Positions 8,021 to 16,555 of a stretch of DNA of 64,000 bases are shown here, in pieces. How positions within the stretch are numbered: the first letter of the stretch is position 1; each line of letters starts with the position of its first letter. The DNA comes from Nonomuraea aridisoli (GTDB lineage Bacteria; Actinomycetota; Actinomycetes; Streptosporangiales; Streptosporangiaceae), in assembly GCF_003236395.1 (NCBI RefSeq), contig NZ_POUD01000004.1:1-64000 (forward strand). The letters are read 5' to 3'. Made by a program: the position numbers and the translations under genes. The notes under the pieces were generated by a model that saw nothing but the letters and a program-made list of their open reading frames with translations, was not told the DNA's origin and searched no databases.

Positions 8021-9067
8021 TCAGGTGACGTCGGCGTTCTGGGCCGCCTGGTAGACCGCCATCGCCTCGTTCCCGAAGAAGGGGCCGAACATGAAGTTCG
8101 GGGCGAAGGTGTAGGTGAAGCTGTTGACCGAGTTGAGCCAGCCCTGCCCCGTGGACTCGTCGAAGCCCTGGAACCACGGACCGCCGCTGGACCCGCCCGT
8201 CATGCCGCAGCGCAGCCCCTGGTCGCGGGTCTGCACGGTGTCGTCGAACGCCTGCCCGCTGCAGTAGATCAGGTCGGACCCGTCGAACGGCTCGGCCGCC
8301 GGGTAGCCGAAGGCGTAGTTCTGCCGGCCGCGCGGCTGGTTGAACGCCACGCCCTGGCCGCCGACGACGTCGGTCAGCGTCCGGCCGTTCAGCGGGGCGA
8401 CGACGACGGCTGCCACGTCGAAGTTGATGTCCTCCTGGTCGTTCCACTGCCGCGTGGTCAGCATGCGCGAGGCCGCCCACGTCCCGAACGGCCGCCGGCC
8501 GTCGTCGAAGGCGGGGACGAACACCCAGTTGCGGTGGGCTGCGCCGTCGAGCTTCACGCAGTGCCCGGCGGTCATCACGACGCTCTCGTTGGCGCTGGTC
8601 ACCGCCGTCCCGGAGCAGGAGGAGTTGCGGCCGTCGGCGGTAGTGAAGAAGACCCGCCCCACGGTGCGCACGACGGCGCCGCCGTCCTCCCAGGTGAGCC
8701 CGGAGCTGTTCGGCACCGCGGCGGCGAGCGCCGTGCGCCCCGTGGTGGCCGAGGAGCTCTGGTAGGTCCACGGCGTGGAGCGGGTCGTGGTGGCCGCCGT
8801 GCCCCGGGAGGCCCAGGGCGTGCCGCGGGACGGGCCGTTCGACGAGGTCGCGCGCCGGGGCGGGGGCGCGTCCAGCGGCTGCGCCGCCCGCATGCGCTGC
8901 GAGGTCCAGTACCGCAGCACGGTCCTGCGTTCCGACCAGGAGTCCGTGGCGCTCCATCGGGCGGGCCTGGGGTCGGGGCCTGCGGCGGCCTGAGCGGTGC
9001 CCGGGAGCGCCGGCGCGCAGGTCAGGGCGAGCGCGGCGGCGATGAGCAGGGCGGCTCTGCGGTGCAT
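8021..9067 (-). CDS. Secreted trypsin-like serine protease
   Basis: The protein has 348 residues, with a Sec signal peptide (about residues 1-28, ending GTAQA-A). A Ser/Thr/Pro-rich propeptide-like stretch follows to about residue 125. The catalytic triad is His169 in MTAGHCV, Asp217 in NFDVA and Ser294 in GGSSGGPW. This layout matches V8/glutamyl-endopeptidase-like S1 proteases of actinomycetes. Cys pairs at 151/170 and 269/287 could form disulfides. The ATG has GGGAGGT six bases upstream, and that site can be masked by a hairpin (9070-9111). The protein is exported and probably degrades extracellular protein. Confidence 0.85.
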   Translation of the reverse strand: MHRRAALLIAAALALTCAPALPGTAQAAAGPDPRPARWSATDSWSERRTVLRYWTSQRMRAAQPLDAPPPRRATSSNGPSRGTPWASRGTAATTTRSTPWTYQSSSATTGRTALAAAVPNSSGLTWEDGGAVVRTVGRVFFTTADGRNSSCSGTAVTSANESVVMTAGHCVKLDGAAHRNWVFVPAFDDGRRPFGTWAASRMLTTRQWNDQEDINFDVAAVVVAPLNGRTLTDVVGGQGVAFNQPRGRQNYAFGYPAAEPFDGSDLIYCSGQAFDDTVQTRDQGLRCGMTGGSSGGPWFQGFDESTGQGWLNSVNSFTYTFAPNFMFGPFFGNEAMAVYQAAQNADVT

Positions 9068-9069
9068 TG

Positions 9070-9111
9070 ACGTACCTCCCGAAACGCGGAATCTGCCGCT
9101 CGGAGGTACGT
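9070..9111 (-). promoter_or_regulatory. Hairpin that can sequester the protease ribosome-binding site
   Basis: In the protease mRNA leader, ACGTACCTCC (9111-9102) is perfectly complementary to GGAGGTACGT (9079-9070). The latter contains the Shine-Dalgarno sequence just before the ATG. The two arms are 22 nt apart. Pairing would hide the ribosome site, suggesting translational control or an RNA switch. This is inferred from sequence only. Confidence 0.5.
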
Positions 9112-9408
9112 ACGGTCACCGCCATATTCCTCAATTCCTGCTCATGCCGATATAGCACTATCACGGAGCGCATGAGTGCCGACACCGACCGTGAGGAGAA
9201 AGGCAGTCTGGGGCCGGATGGTGATGCTCTTTCCGGCTTCTTTCCTCGGAGGGGAAATTCGGATACGGCGTGGCGTTACAGGGTCGCTGTCCGTAACTGT
9301 AACCATCGTTGATGGTTCTCGTGCCTGGCCGTTTCGGCAGGCCAATCGGGCTGCACGCCGGCCTGCGACTCACGCGACCATGGGTCGCATTCCGAAAGGT
9401 AACGGTAT
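9112..9408. other. Divergent intergenic region
   Basis: This stretch holds the promoters of the protease and the secreted hypothetical protein. Two small dyads are visible: AACCATC-GTT-GATGGTT at 9301-9317 and GCGACC-ATG-GGTCGC at 9374-9388. Both lie upstream of the rightward gene. Nothing here looks coding. Confidence 0.4.
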
Positions 9409-10239
9409 ATGTTCACCCGGGATAATCGGACAAAAGTTACAGCCGACTCGGCGCGGCCGAGGGTGCGCCACTCGCTGAAGAAAGCGGCGGGACTGGCCAA
9501 ACACGGTGCCCTCGCGATGGCGCTGGTCGCCACGATCGCCCCCGCGGCACTGGCCGCTGACCCGTTCGGCATCGAAGACGACATGCCGCCCGCGAGGCCG
9601 AGGCCGATGCCGACCCCGACCCCGACCCCGACGGCGTCGCCCTCACCCACCGAGACGGTGTTCGACGACGACCGCCGCCGGCGCCGCCATCATGTCCACA
9701 TCCACCGGGAGCACGGCCGCTGCTCGCCGCACACCTTCTGGCGCGTCCACAGCCTGTCGCCGAGGAACTTCTTCCTGCCGCGGACCAGGTTCATCGACGG
9801 TCCCGGCGGCACGATGACGGTGACGGTCACGCGTGAGCACGAGGTGACGGCCTTCCTGGAAACCGAGAACGAGCGCACGTGGACCCATACGCGGCGCCTG
9901 TTCGAGCGCCGCCGCACCGACGACGCCTTCGAGAACCTCAACGTCGCCGACGTCGTCCACCAGCTGCGCAAGCTCGGCCTGCCGCACCTGGAAGAGCGGC
10001 ACATGGTCTTCGCCGGGCACGAGTACACCCGTGACATCAGCGACAAGAAGTACGGCAACATGTGGTACCGGGTCTTCGGCTACCGCATCGGCTACTCCGC
10101 CTGGCGGGTGCTCGGCACGTGCCGTCACGTCCCGGTCGCGCGCGGCCTGGTGAACGTCCCCTCCCGCGTGGAGGGCTGGCGCTACTGGGAGACCAAGCGC
10201 CCGATGTTCAAGGGCCGGCGGCTTCCCTGGAAGAAGTAG
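9409..10239 (+). CDS. Secreted hypothetical protein with Pro/Thr linker
   Basis: The protein has 276 residues. A long basic N-region and a hydrophobic stretch (GALAMALVATIAPAALA) form a signal peptide of about 50 residues, with likely cleavage after AALA. Next come a Pro/Thr/Ser-rich linker (about 64-82, with PTPTPTPTASPSP), an Arg/His-rich segment, and a folded C-terminal domain with many Arg, His and Trp residues. I recognise no family. AAAGG nine bases upstream of the ATG supports the start. The neighbouring divergent protease is also secreted, but no direct link is shown. Confidence 0.6.
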   Translation: MFTRDNRTKVTADSARPRVRHSLKKAAGLAKHGALAMALVATIAPAALAADPFGIEDDMPPARPRPMPTPTPTPTASPSPTETVFDDDRRRRRHHVHIHREHGRCSPHTFWRVHSLSPRNFFLPRTRFIDGPGGTMTVTVTREHEVTAFLETENERTWTHTRRLFERRRTDDAFENLNVADVVHQLRKLGLPHLEERHMVFAGHEYTRDISDKKYGNMWYRVFGYRIGYSAWRVLGTCRHVPVARGLVNVPSRVEGWRYWETKRPMFKGRRLPWKK

Positions 10240-10364
10240 CGCGTCACCGCAGGTCGAAGGGGGTTCTCGTAACCGATTCCCGGGTATGAGAGTGGCTCGG
10301 GGAGCGCCTTCCGCGACGCCGCCGTCCGGCCGGCGCCTCCCTTGCCTTCCGCGAGGAGGACACC

Positions 10365-10475
10365 ATGGCCGTCGTTCTTCTGGCCATCGCGCCGCTCATG
10401 ATCCCGCCGTCGAGTCCCGGTGGCCAGAGTTCCAGCCGCTCCCGGCGCCGTCGGCGCCGGCACCGGCGCTTGTGA
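10365..10475 (+). CDS. Possible 36-residue small protein with Arg-rich tail
   Basis: A strong ribosome site (GAGGAGG, five bases before the ATG) precedes a short frame. It encodes a hydrophobic N-terminus (MAVVLLAIAPLMIPP), a Ser/Gly hinge, and a tail of nearly continuous Arg and His. The composition resembles a tiny membrane-anchored cationic peptide. The tail could equally be a by-product of GC-rich sequence. There are no neighbours in the same direction before 10957. Confidence 0.35.
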   Translation: MAVVLLAIAPLMIPPSSPGGQSSSRSRRRRRRHRRL

Positions 10476-10620
10476 CGCCGACGACCACCCAAGCGCAGCG
10501 CGGGGGAACGACAGGGTCTCCCTGCGCTGCACCGGCCGCGGACGCAGCCCTCCTCCCCGGGCGCGCCCGCAGCCGGCATGTAAGGCCCCGTTCGATTTCC
10601 GCAGAACGGCTCAGGACGGC

Positions 10621-10792
10621 TCAGGACCGCTCGGCGAACGACGCCAGGACGATGCCGAGCGTCCGCTGGTTCTGGCCGGACGCCTTGGCGTCGGTGGAGT
10701 TCACCCAGTAGACCAGGGTCCGGCTCAGGTCACTCCAGCGAGTCGGGCAGGCGGGGCGCGGGCAGGCCGCTGGTGTGATCCGTCTTCTTCAC
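10621..10792 (-). pseudogene. Frameshifted small gene, unknown family
   Basis: A GTG at 10792 has GGAG five bases upstream. It opens a frame reading VKKTDHTSGLPAPRLPDSLE, then a stop. From about 10740 the adjacent frame continues with convincing protein, WSDLSRTLVYWVNSTDAK and then ASGQNQRTLGIVLASFAERS, to a stop at 10621. One frameshift near 10735 would join them into a 57-58 residue protein. The codon choice of both halves is normal for this genome. I do not recognise the product. Either this is a recently broken small gene, or the 3' part is the tail of a lost larger gene. Confidence 0.4.
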
Positions 10793-10864
10793 GATGACTC
10801 CAGGTCAAGAGGATGATCAGTGCGCCCATCGTGCTCGCCGCGGGGCCCGGGGCGGATCGCCGCC

Positions 10865-10912
10865 GCGGGGGATTTCCCCTCGCTCGTGTGAGGGAGGCTC
10901 GCAATCCCCCGC
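10865..10912 (+). promoter_or_regulatory. Nested leader hairpin upstream of the membrane protein gene
   Basis: Perfect 10-bp arms GCGGGGGATT and AATCCCCCGC enclose a second small stem (CCCTC/GAGGG). The structure ends 44 bases before the ATG at 10957. It could be a leader attenuator, a terminator for upstream transcripts or a protein-binding dyad. The sequence does not decide between these. Confidence 0.45.
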
Positions 10913-10956
10913 ACCGGCGATGTGCCCCGACGCCCGCGGCGGTGAGGATCTTCGCC

Positions 10957-11544
10957 ATGAACCCTCGCATCTCCTTCGTCGCCGCGCCGCTGCTCGTGCT
11001 CGCCTACGGCGTCATCCGGATCCTCGACGGGCTCGACGGCAGCCGGGGCCCCGGTCTGGCCTGGACCACCGGGCATCTCGCGTTCATGGCGGCGCTCGTC
11101 CTGTTCGTCCAGATCTTCTGGCGGATGCGGGCGATGGCCGGGCGGAACGCGCTCGCCACCGTCACCGCGGCGCTCGGCACCGTCGGCGTCGCGACGCTGC
11201 TCGCGCAGTTCGGCATCGACATCGTCGTCGGGTTCATGGCCGCCGACCACGCCGCCATGGGTCCGCTGTTCGACCAGGTGCGGAGCGTGCCGGGCGTGCG
11301 GCTCGCGGTCTACGACGGAGGGCCGTTCCTGTTCTACCTGGCCCAGCTCGGCCTGGTCGTCCAGCTCGCCGCCCGGCGCCGGATCAAGGCGTGGACGCCC
11401 GTGCTCGTCCTGCTCGACCTCGCCCTGCCGTTCGCCGACAAGGATCTCATCCCGGTCGGCGCCGTCCTCCTGCTCGTCTCCTTCCTGCCGCTCGCCCGCC
11501 GGGCGGACGAGGGGACGGCGCGGCCCGCCGCGGCGCTCGCATGA
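10957..11544 (+). CDS. Integral membrane protein of unknown function
   Basis: The protein has 195 residues with about five or six hydrophobic helices, for example [54 protein letters not shown] and [18 protein letters not shown]. There is no catalytic motif. The ATG has GAGG nine bases upstream. Its stop overlaps the histidine kinase ATG (ATGA), so the two are translationally coupled. A role as sensor partner or target of the two-component system is plausible but unproven. Confidence 0.65.
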   Translation: MNPRISFVAAPLLVLAYGVIRILDGLDGSRGPGLAWTTGHLAFMAALVLFVQIFWRMRAMAGRNALATVTAALGTVGVATLLAQFGIDIVVGFMAADHAAMGPLFDQVRSVPGVRLAVYDGGPFLFYLAQLGLVVQLAARRRIKAWTPVLVLLDLALPFADKDLIPVGAVLLLVSFLPLARRADEGTARPAAALA

Positions 11545-12734
11545 CCCGCCCGGAACCATGGGATGCCATGTCCGAGGTACGGGTTCTCGCACGGCCGCGC
11601 CGATGGGCGAACGCGCTGCCGCCGATCTGGGTGGACTCCGCGCTCGCTGCCGCGGTGCTGGTCGCCCAGCTGTGGCCGCTGCTGTCCCGCGACAACCCGC
11701 ACGGCGGACCCTGGCACTGGTGGGGGTACGTCTCCGTGATCGCCGCCACGGCGCCGCTGGTCTGGCGGCGGCGCTCGCCCGCGCTCGTGCTGGTGACCTC
11801 GCTCCTCCTGGGCGAGAGCTACGACCTGGTGGACGAGGTGGCCGCCCAGCCCATCTGGTACGCCGGGCTGGTGGCGCTCTACACGGCGGCCGCCTACTCC
11901 GGGCGGGTGACGCGCGTGGCCCTGCTGACCGTGACGCTCGGCGGCGGACTGCTGATGGTGGGCTCGTGGGAGACCGCGATGCGCGGGATCGTGCTCTTCG
12001 TGGCCGCGTACGCCATCGGCCGGGCCGCCGCGGCCTCCCGCGCCCGGGCGGCGGCGCTGGAGGAGCGGGCCGCCCGGATCGCCCGCGACATGCACGACAT
12101 CCTGGCCCACGCCGTCAGCGTCATGGTGGTCCAGGCCGAGGCGGGCCCGCTGGCGGTGGAGCGCGATCCCGCGCGGGCCGTGGCCGCCTTCGACGCCATC
12201 GCCGCCGCCGGGCGCGACGCGATGGAGCAGTTGCGCCGCATGCTCAACGTCCTGAAGGAGGAGGAGGGTCCGCGGGGGCCGCAGCCGACGATCGCCGCCC
12301 TGCCCGCGCTGGCCGAGCAGATCCGGGCGACCGGGCTGGACGTGACATACTCCACCGCGGGCGAGCCGCGGCCGATGTCGCCCGACGCCGAGGTGGCCGC
12401 GTACCGGATCACCCAGGAAGCCCTCACCAACGTCGTCAAGCACGCGGGCGCCGGCCGCGCCGGCATCGCCCTCACCTGGCGGGAACGCGAACTCATGATC
12501 GACATCACCGACGACGGCCGGGGCCGCGGACCGGGCCTGCCGTCCGGCGGCAACGGGCTGATCGGCATCCGCGAGCGGGCCGCCGCGTGCGGCGGCCCCA
12601 CGCCAGGCCGGGCCGCCGCCGGAGCGGCTGGCCGCGCTCACCGCCCGGCGAACGCGAGACGCTGCGGCTCATCGCGCGCGGCCTGTCCAACGCCGAGATC
12701 GCGCGGGAGTTGGTGGTCAGCGAGCACACCGTGA
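11541..12734 (+). CDS. Sensor histidine kinase (NarL partner type) with aberrant C-terminus
   Basis: Residues 25-165 form several membrane helices. The dimerisation/phosphoacceptor helix is [19 protein letters not shown] with the phosphorylatable His185. The HATPase region has [13 protein letters not shown] (N box) and [10 protein letters not shown] plus [12 protein letters not shown] (G box). Normal members then end after about 20 further residues with a last beta strand. Here the frame instead runs on through DNA that belongs to the response regulator, giving a nonsense Arg/Ala-rich tail of about 45 residues. The end of the kinase and the receiver domain of the regulator have been deleted. 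ATP binding may survive, but output to its own regulator cannot. Coupled to the upstream membrane protein. Confidence 0.7.
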   Translation: MTRPEPWDAMSEVRVLARPRRWANALPPIWVDSALAAAVLVAQLWPLLSRDNPHGGPWHWWGYVSVIAATAPLVWRRRSPALVLVTSLLLGESYDLVDEVAAQPIWYAGLVALYTAAAYSGRVTRVALLTVTLGGGLLMVGSWETAMRGIVLFVAAYAIGRAAAASRARAAALEERAARIARDMHDILAHAVSVMVVQAEAGPLAVERDPARAVAAFDAIAAAGRDAMEQLRRMLNVLKEEEGPRGPQPTIAALPALAEQIRATGLDVTYSTAGEPRPMSPDAEVAAYRITQEALTNVVKHAGAGRAGIALTWRERELMIDITDDGRGRGPGLPSGGNGLIGIRERAAACGGPTPGRAAAGAAGRAHRPANARRCGSSRAACPTPRSRGSWWSASTP

Positions 12735-12838
12735 AGACGCACGTCAGCAACGTGCTCACCAAGCTGGGGCTGCGTGACCGGGTGCAGGCCGTGATCGCCG
12801 CGTACGAGACCGGGCTCACCGTCCCCGGCGGGCACTGA
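12613..12838 (+). pseudogene. Response regulator remnant (LuxR/NarL HTH only)
   Basis: The DNA-binding half of a NarL-type regulator is preserved: [20 protein letters not shown], then [35 protein letters not shown] and a TGA stop. The preceding linker ([10 protein letters not shown]) lies in a different frame, so there is a second lesion near 12645. The receiver domain with its phosphorylatable Asp is absent, and there is no start codon or ribosome site of its own. I read this as the product of a deletion joining kinase and regulator genes, followed by a frameshift. Confidence 0.75.
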
Positions 12839-12842
12839 GCCG

Positions 12843-13226
12843 TCAGAACGACGCGGGCCCGATCAGGCTCATCAGTCTCCGCATCTGGTGGGGGACGTCG
12901 CGCACCTCCACGTCGCCGCCGGCGGCGAAGTCGCGCAGCGTGCGCACCGCGGCGACGTCGGCGAAGGTCACCCCGGACAGGTCCACGATCAGCTCGTCGT
13001 CGATGAGCCGGGCCCGTTCCAGCGTTCGCCGCAGCTCGGCGCTGTTACTGCCGTCGATCTCGCCGGACAGCCGGATCACCGAGGGGCCGGGCATGATCGC
13101 GCACGTGATCCGCAGGGTGTGGTCGACGTACAGCACCTGTTCGGGCGGTGCCCAGCTGAGAGCCGGGCCGGTCGCCTGGTCGGCGATGCGGTGGGGGTCG
13201 AGGGCGGCGTCGTGGCTTGTGGTCAT
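12843..13226 (-). CDS. STAS-domain protein (anti-sigma factor antagonist-like)
   Basis: The protein has 127 residues. The STAS core spans about 35-125: LRITCAIMPGPSVIRLSGEI, DGSNSAELRRTLERA, DELIVDLSGVTFADVAAVRTL. In phosphorylated anti-anti-sigma factors a Ser or Thr sits in the loop after the central strand. Here the loop is FADVAAVRTL with no Ser or Thr, so classic kinase-switch control is unlikely. It may act as a constitutive binder or a sensor. GTG (13229) and ATG (13226) are adjacent possible starts. The gene is convergent with the two-component remnant. Confidence 0.7.
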   Translation of the reverse strand: MTTSHDAALDPHRIADQATGPALSWAPPEQVLYVDHTLRITCAIMPGPSVIRLSGEIDGSNSAELRRTLERARLIDDELIVDLSGVTFADVAAVRTLRDFAAGGDVEVRDVPHQMRRLMSLIGPASF

Positions 13227-13395
13227 CACCTCAGCCCATCGGGGCGGTCCTTCGCTCGGGGTCGGTCAAACGGCACCGGATCGGACAGATTGGCCCTTTC
13301 AGGATAACGGAGTAACGAGAATACCGGAATACTTTTTCGTTAGTGGATCTTCGCCCATGCGGCCTGTCCTCCCCTTAAGTCGATCACAGACGAAA

Positions 13396-13448
13396 GGTCG
13401 GTGATCGACCGCGATTAGGCCCTACTCGATCGGCGTAACTCGGGTTAC
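13396..13448. promoter_or_regulatory. Candidate operator dyads upstream of the sugar dehydrogenase gene
   Basis: Two dyads lie in the AT-richer leader: GGTCG-gtgat-CGACC (13396-13410) and GTAAC-tcgg-GTTAC (13435-13448). They are 50-100 bases before the GTG start and could bind a repressor. No regulator gene is adjacent, so this is tentative. Confidence 0.3.
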
Positions 13449-13499
13449 ATTCACGTTAATTTGCCCTCTCTTATCCCCCGAGTAGACCGAAGGAGAGGC

Positions 13500-15599
13500 G
13501 TGAGAGCGAGAACCGCGATCGCGGCGTTGACGGCTGCGGCATTCCTCCTGCCGGCCACGGTGGCGCAGGCCGCCGGGGCCACCACCGCCGTGGCACCACC
13601 CCCCGACGACCAGTTCCAGAAGGTCACGCTCAACGATCATCCCGGCGAGCCCATGGACCTCGCGGTCCTGCCGGACTCCCGCGTCCTGCACACCACCAGG
13701 CAGGGCGAGGTCTGGCTGCACGACCCGAAGACCGGGCTCAACACCCTGGCCGCGGAGATCGACGTCTACCAGCACGACGAGGAGGGGCTGCAGAGCATCG
13801 CCCTGAGCCCCGGCTTCGGCAAGGGCTCCAAGAAGGACGACTGGATCTACCTCTACTACTCCCCGCCGCTCGACACCCCGGAGGACGACCCGGACACGCC
13901 GGACGTCAACGAGGGCGACGCCCCGGAGACCGGCACGCCGGAGGACTTCGAGCCCTTCAAGGGCCACATCCAGCTGTCGCGCTTCCGTTTCACCGGCTCG
14001 ACCATCGACCTCGGCACCGAGCAGCAGATCCTCCAGGTCCCGGTGGACCGCGGCATCTGCTGCCACGTCGGCGGCGACATCGTCTTCGACGCCAAGGGCC
14101 TGCTCTACCTGGCGACCGGCGACGACACGAACCCGTTCGCCTCGGACAGCTTCGCGCCGATCGACGAGCGCGCCGACCGCAACCCGGCGTTCGACGCCCA
14201 GCGCAGCTCCGCCAACACCAACGACCTGCGCGGCAAGATCCTGCGCATCAAGGTCGGCGAGGACGGCTCGTACACGATCCCGGACGGCAACCTCTTCGCG
14301 CCCGGCACGGAGAAGACCCGGCCCGAGATCTACGCGATGGGTCTGCGCAACCCGTTCCGCATCGAGCTCAACCGGACCAACGGTGACCTGTACGTCGCCG
14401 ACTACTCGCCCGACGCGCGCCAGCCCGATCCCGAGCGCGGTCCGGCGGGGCAGGGCAAGTGGACGATCATCCGCGAGCCCGCCAACTACGGCTGGCCGTA
14501 CTGTGCGACGGCGGAGCTCCCGTACGTGGACTACGACTTCGCGACCGGCGAGTCGGGTGAGCCGTTCGACTGCGCCGCGCCCGTGAACGAGTCGCCGCAC
14601 AACACCGGCCTGCGCGAGCTGCCCCCGGTCGTCCAGCCGGACGTGTGGTACGGCTACAGCCTGTCGCAGGAGTTCCCCGGGCTCGAGACCGGCGGCATCG
14701 GGCCGATGGCCGGGCCGGCGTACGACTTCGACCGGCGTGACACGCGCGGCAAGAACCCCGTGGCCTGGCCGGAGTACTACGACGGTGTGCCGCTCTTCTA
14801 CGAGTGGACCCGCGACTACATCAAGGCGTTCCACCCTGACGGGCGGATCGAGGACGTGCTGCCCTCGGTCTTCTTCGACGCCCCGATGGACATGGAGTTC
14901 GGCCCCGAGGGGGCGCTCTACGTGCTCGAATACGGCAACGACTACTTCGAGGTGAACGAGACGGCCCAGCTCTCCCGTATCGACTACATCGGCCACACGG
15001 GCAACCACAGCCCGATCCCGGCCGCACAGGCGTCGGTGACGGCCGGCCAGGCCCCGCTCGCCGTCAGTTTCACCAGCGAGGGCACGAGCGACCCCGACGG
15101 CGACCGGCTCAGCTACGCCTGGGACTTCAACGCCGACGGCAAGGTCGACTCGCGTGAGCCCGCGGCATCGTTCACATTCAGTGAGAACGGCGTCTACGAT
15201 GCCACGTTGCGGGTCAGCGACCGCGCCGGCATGTCGGCGGCGACGTCGGTGCGGATCGTGATCGGCAACGAAGCGCCGGTCGTGGAACTGGTCCGGCCGG
15301 TCACCGGCCAGCCGTTCGAGTTCGGCGACGTGGTCGAGTTCGAGGTCCGGGTCACCGACGACCAGCCGGTGGACTGCGACAACGTGGTGGTGAACTACGA
15401 GCTCGGCCACGACGATCACACCCACAACCTGAGCGTGGCCCGCGGCTGCACCGGCAGCTTCCAGACCACCGCCGGCGGCCACGATCCGGAGGCCGACAAC
15501 CTCAGCGCCGTCTTCATCGCCGAGTACACCGACCCGGGAACCGGCGACCTGCCGGAGCTGACCGGCAGCGACCAGGCCGTGCTCCGGCCCAGCGAATAG
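13500..15599 (+). CDS. Secreted PQQ-type glucose/sorbosone dehydrogenase with PKD domain
   Basis: The protein has 699 residues. The signal peptide is residues 1-25 (ALTAAAFLLPATVAQA-A). A GSDH-type six-bladed propeller spans about 40-500, with DLAVLPDSRVLHTTRQGEVW, DEEGLQSIALSPGF, GGDIVFDAKGLLYLATGDDT, DLRGKILRI and EIYAMGLRNPFR. A PKD domain is at 505-592 (SDPDGDRLSYAWDFNADG), and a beta-rich C-terminal domain at about 595-699 has an HDDHTHN loop. It would oxidise a sugar or polyol outside the cell using a quinone, although PQQ use is inferred from the family. The start is GTG with AAGGAGAGG just upstream. The isomerase gene follows after 11 bases, suggesting joint action on one substrate. 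Confidence 0.8.
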   Translation: MRARTAIAALTAAAFLLPATVAQAAGATTAVAPPPDDQFQKVTLNDHPGEPMDLAVLPDSRVLHTTRQGEVWLHDPKTGLNTLAAEIDVYQHDEEGLQSIALSPGFGKGSKKDDWIYLYYSPPLDTPEDDPDTPDVNEGDAPETGTPEDFEPFKGHIQLSRFRFTGSTIDLGTEQQILQVPVDRGICCHVGGDIVFDAKGLLYLATGDDTNPFASDSFAPIDERADRNPAFDAQRSSANTNDLRGKILRIKVGEDGSYTIPDGNLFAPGTEKTRPEIYAMGLRNPFRIELNRTNGDLYVADYSPDARQPDPERGPAGQGKWTIIREPANYGWPYCATAELPYVDYDFATGESGEPFDCAAPVNESPHNTGLRELPPVVQPDVWYGYSLSQEFPGLETGGIGPMAGPAYDFDRRDTRGKNPVAWPEYYDGVPLFYEWTRDYIKAFHPDGRIEDVLPSVFFDAPMDMEFGPEGALYVLEYGNDYFEVNETAQLSRIDYIGHTGNHSPIPAAQASVTAGQAPLAVSFTSEGTSDPDGDRLSYAWDFNADGKVDSREPAASFTFSENGVYDATLRVSDRAGMSAATSVRIVIGNEAPVVELVRPVTGQPFEFGDVVEFEVRVTDDQPVDCDNVVVNYELGHDDHTHNLSVARGCTGSFQTTAGGHDPEADNLSAVFIAEYTDPGTGDLPELTGSDQAVLRPSE

Positions 15600-15610
15600 G
15601 AGATCGACCC

Positions 15611-16513
15611 ATGTGCTACGGCTACCGTCCGACCAGGCGCGGCCTGCTGGCCGCGGGGCTCGGGCTCGGCGCGGCCGCGTTCGCCGCCACCTCGGTGTCA
15701 CCGGCCGCCGCCGCGGCCGGCCCGAAGAAGCCGAAGGGGCGGCGCGTGCCCCCGGGCCAGATCAGCATGCAGATCTACAGCGTCCGCGACGACCTGGCCA
15801 GGGACTACGACGCCACGCTCACCTACCTGGCCGAGATCGGCTACCCGAAGGTCGAGCTCGCGCTCGGCTACTTCGGGCGCACGGCGGCGCAGCTGCGTGA
15901 GTTCCTCGACGGGCTCGGCCTCCACGCCAGCTCCAGCCACGACGGCATCAGCCCCGACGACGCGGCGCTGGAGGCGAAGATCTCCAACGCGCTGACCCTG
16001 GGCCAGAGCTACATCGTGGTGCCCTACCTCGACTCCCAGAACCTGGACGACTGGAAGGGCTGGGCGGAGCGGATGAACGTCGAGGCCGCGGCCGCCCGGT
16101 CGGCCGGGCTGCACTACGGCTACCACAACCACGCCCACGAGTTCACCACCGACCTCGGCGGCGGCACGACGCCCTGGGACGTGCTCACGAGCGAGCTCGA
16201 CCCGAAGCTGGTCCACCTGGAGATCGACATCTACTGGGCGGTCACCGGCGGCGTCGGCCGCGGCGCGGCGGACCCGGTGGGCTTCGCGATCGACGTGATC
16301 CGCGACGCGCCGCAGCGCGTGCTGCAGTACCACGTCAAGGACCGGCACCTGGACGGCGACATGGCCGACCTCGGCACCGGGACGATCGACTTCCGGCGCG
16401 TGTTCGAGGCGCACCGCGTGCGGGAGTACATCGTCGAGAACGACACCCCCGACGTCACGCCGCGGCGTACGTCGGAGGTGGGCTACAGCTACCTGCGGAA
16501 CCTGCGCTACTGA
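15611..16513 (+). CDS. Tat-exported sugar phosphate isomerase/epimerase (AP endonuclease 2 fold)
   Basis: The protein has 300 residues. A twin-arginine signal (TRRGLLAAGLGLGAAAFAA) directs export by Tat, so the enzyme folds in the cytoplasm and acts outside, on free sugars rather than phosphates. The TIM-barrel family signatures are QIYSVRDDL at the start, GYPKVELALGYFG, YHNHAHEF, HLEIDIYWA and YHVKDRHLDGD. The Glu, Asp and His residues in these blocks are the usual metal ligands. It shares an operon with the secreted dehydrogenase and is closed by a terminator. Confidence 0.8.
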   Translation: MCYGYRPTRRGLLAAGLGLGAAAFAATSVSPAAAAAGPKKPKGRRVPPGQISMQIYSVRDDLARDYDATLTYLAEIGYPKVELALGYFGRTAAQLREFLDGLGLHASSSHDGISPDDAALEAKISNALTLGQSYIVVPYLDSQNLDDWKGWAERMNVEAAAARSAGLHYGYHNHAHEFTTDLGGGTTPWDVLTSELDPKLVHLEIDIYWAVTGGVGRGAADPVGFAIDVIRDAPQRVLQYHVKDRHLDGDMADLGTGTIDFRRVFEAHRVREYIVENDTPDVTPRRTSEVGYSYLRNLRY

Positions 16514-16521
16514 GATCACGA

Positions 16522-16552
16522 CGCCGAGCCCGGCCCCGTGCCGGGCTCGGCG
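16522..16552. terminator. Bidirectional terminator
   Basis: A perfect 13-bp inverted repeat, CGCCGAGCCCGGC and GCCGGGCTCGGCG with a 5-nt loop, lies between the convergent stops at 16513 and 16556. Confidence 0.85.
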
Positions 16553-16555
16553 CCC

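Noticed and set aside
13422..15701. A 759-residue minus-strand open frame
   Set aside because: It is the antisense shadow of the sugar dehydrogenase gene; its composition is Arg/Val/Gly-rich without any domain, while the plus strand has a signal peptide and GSDH motifs.
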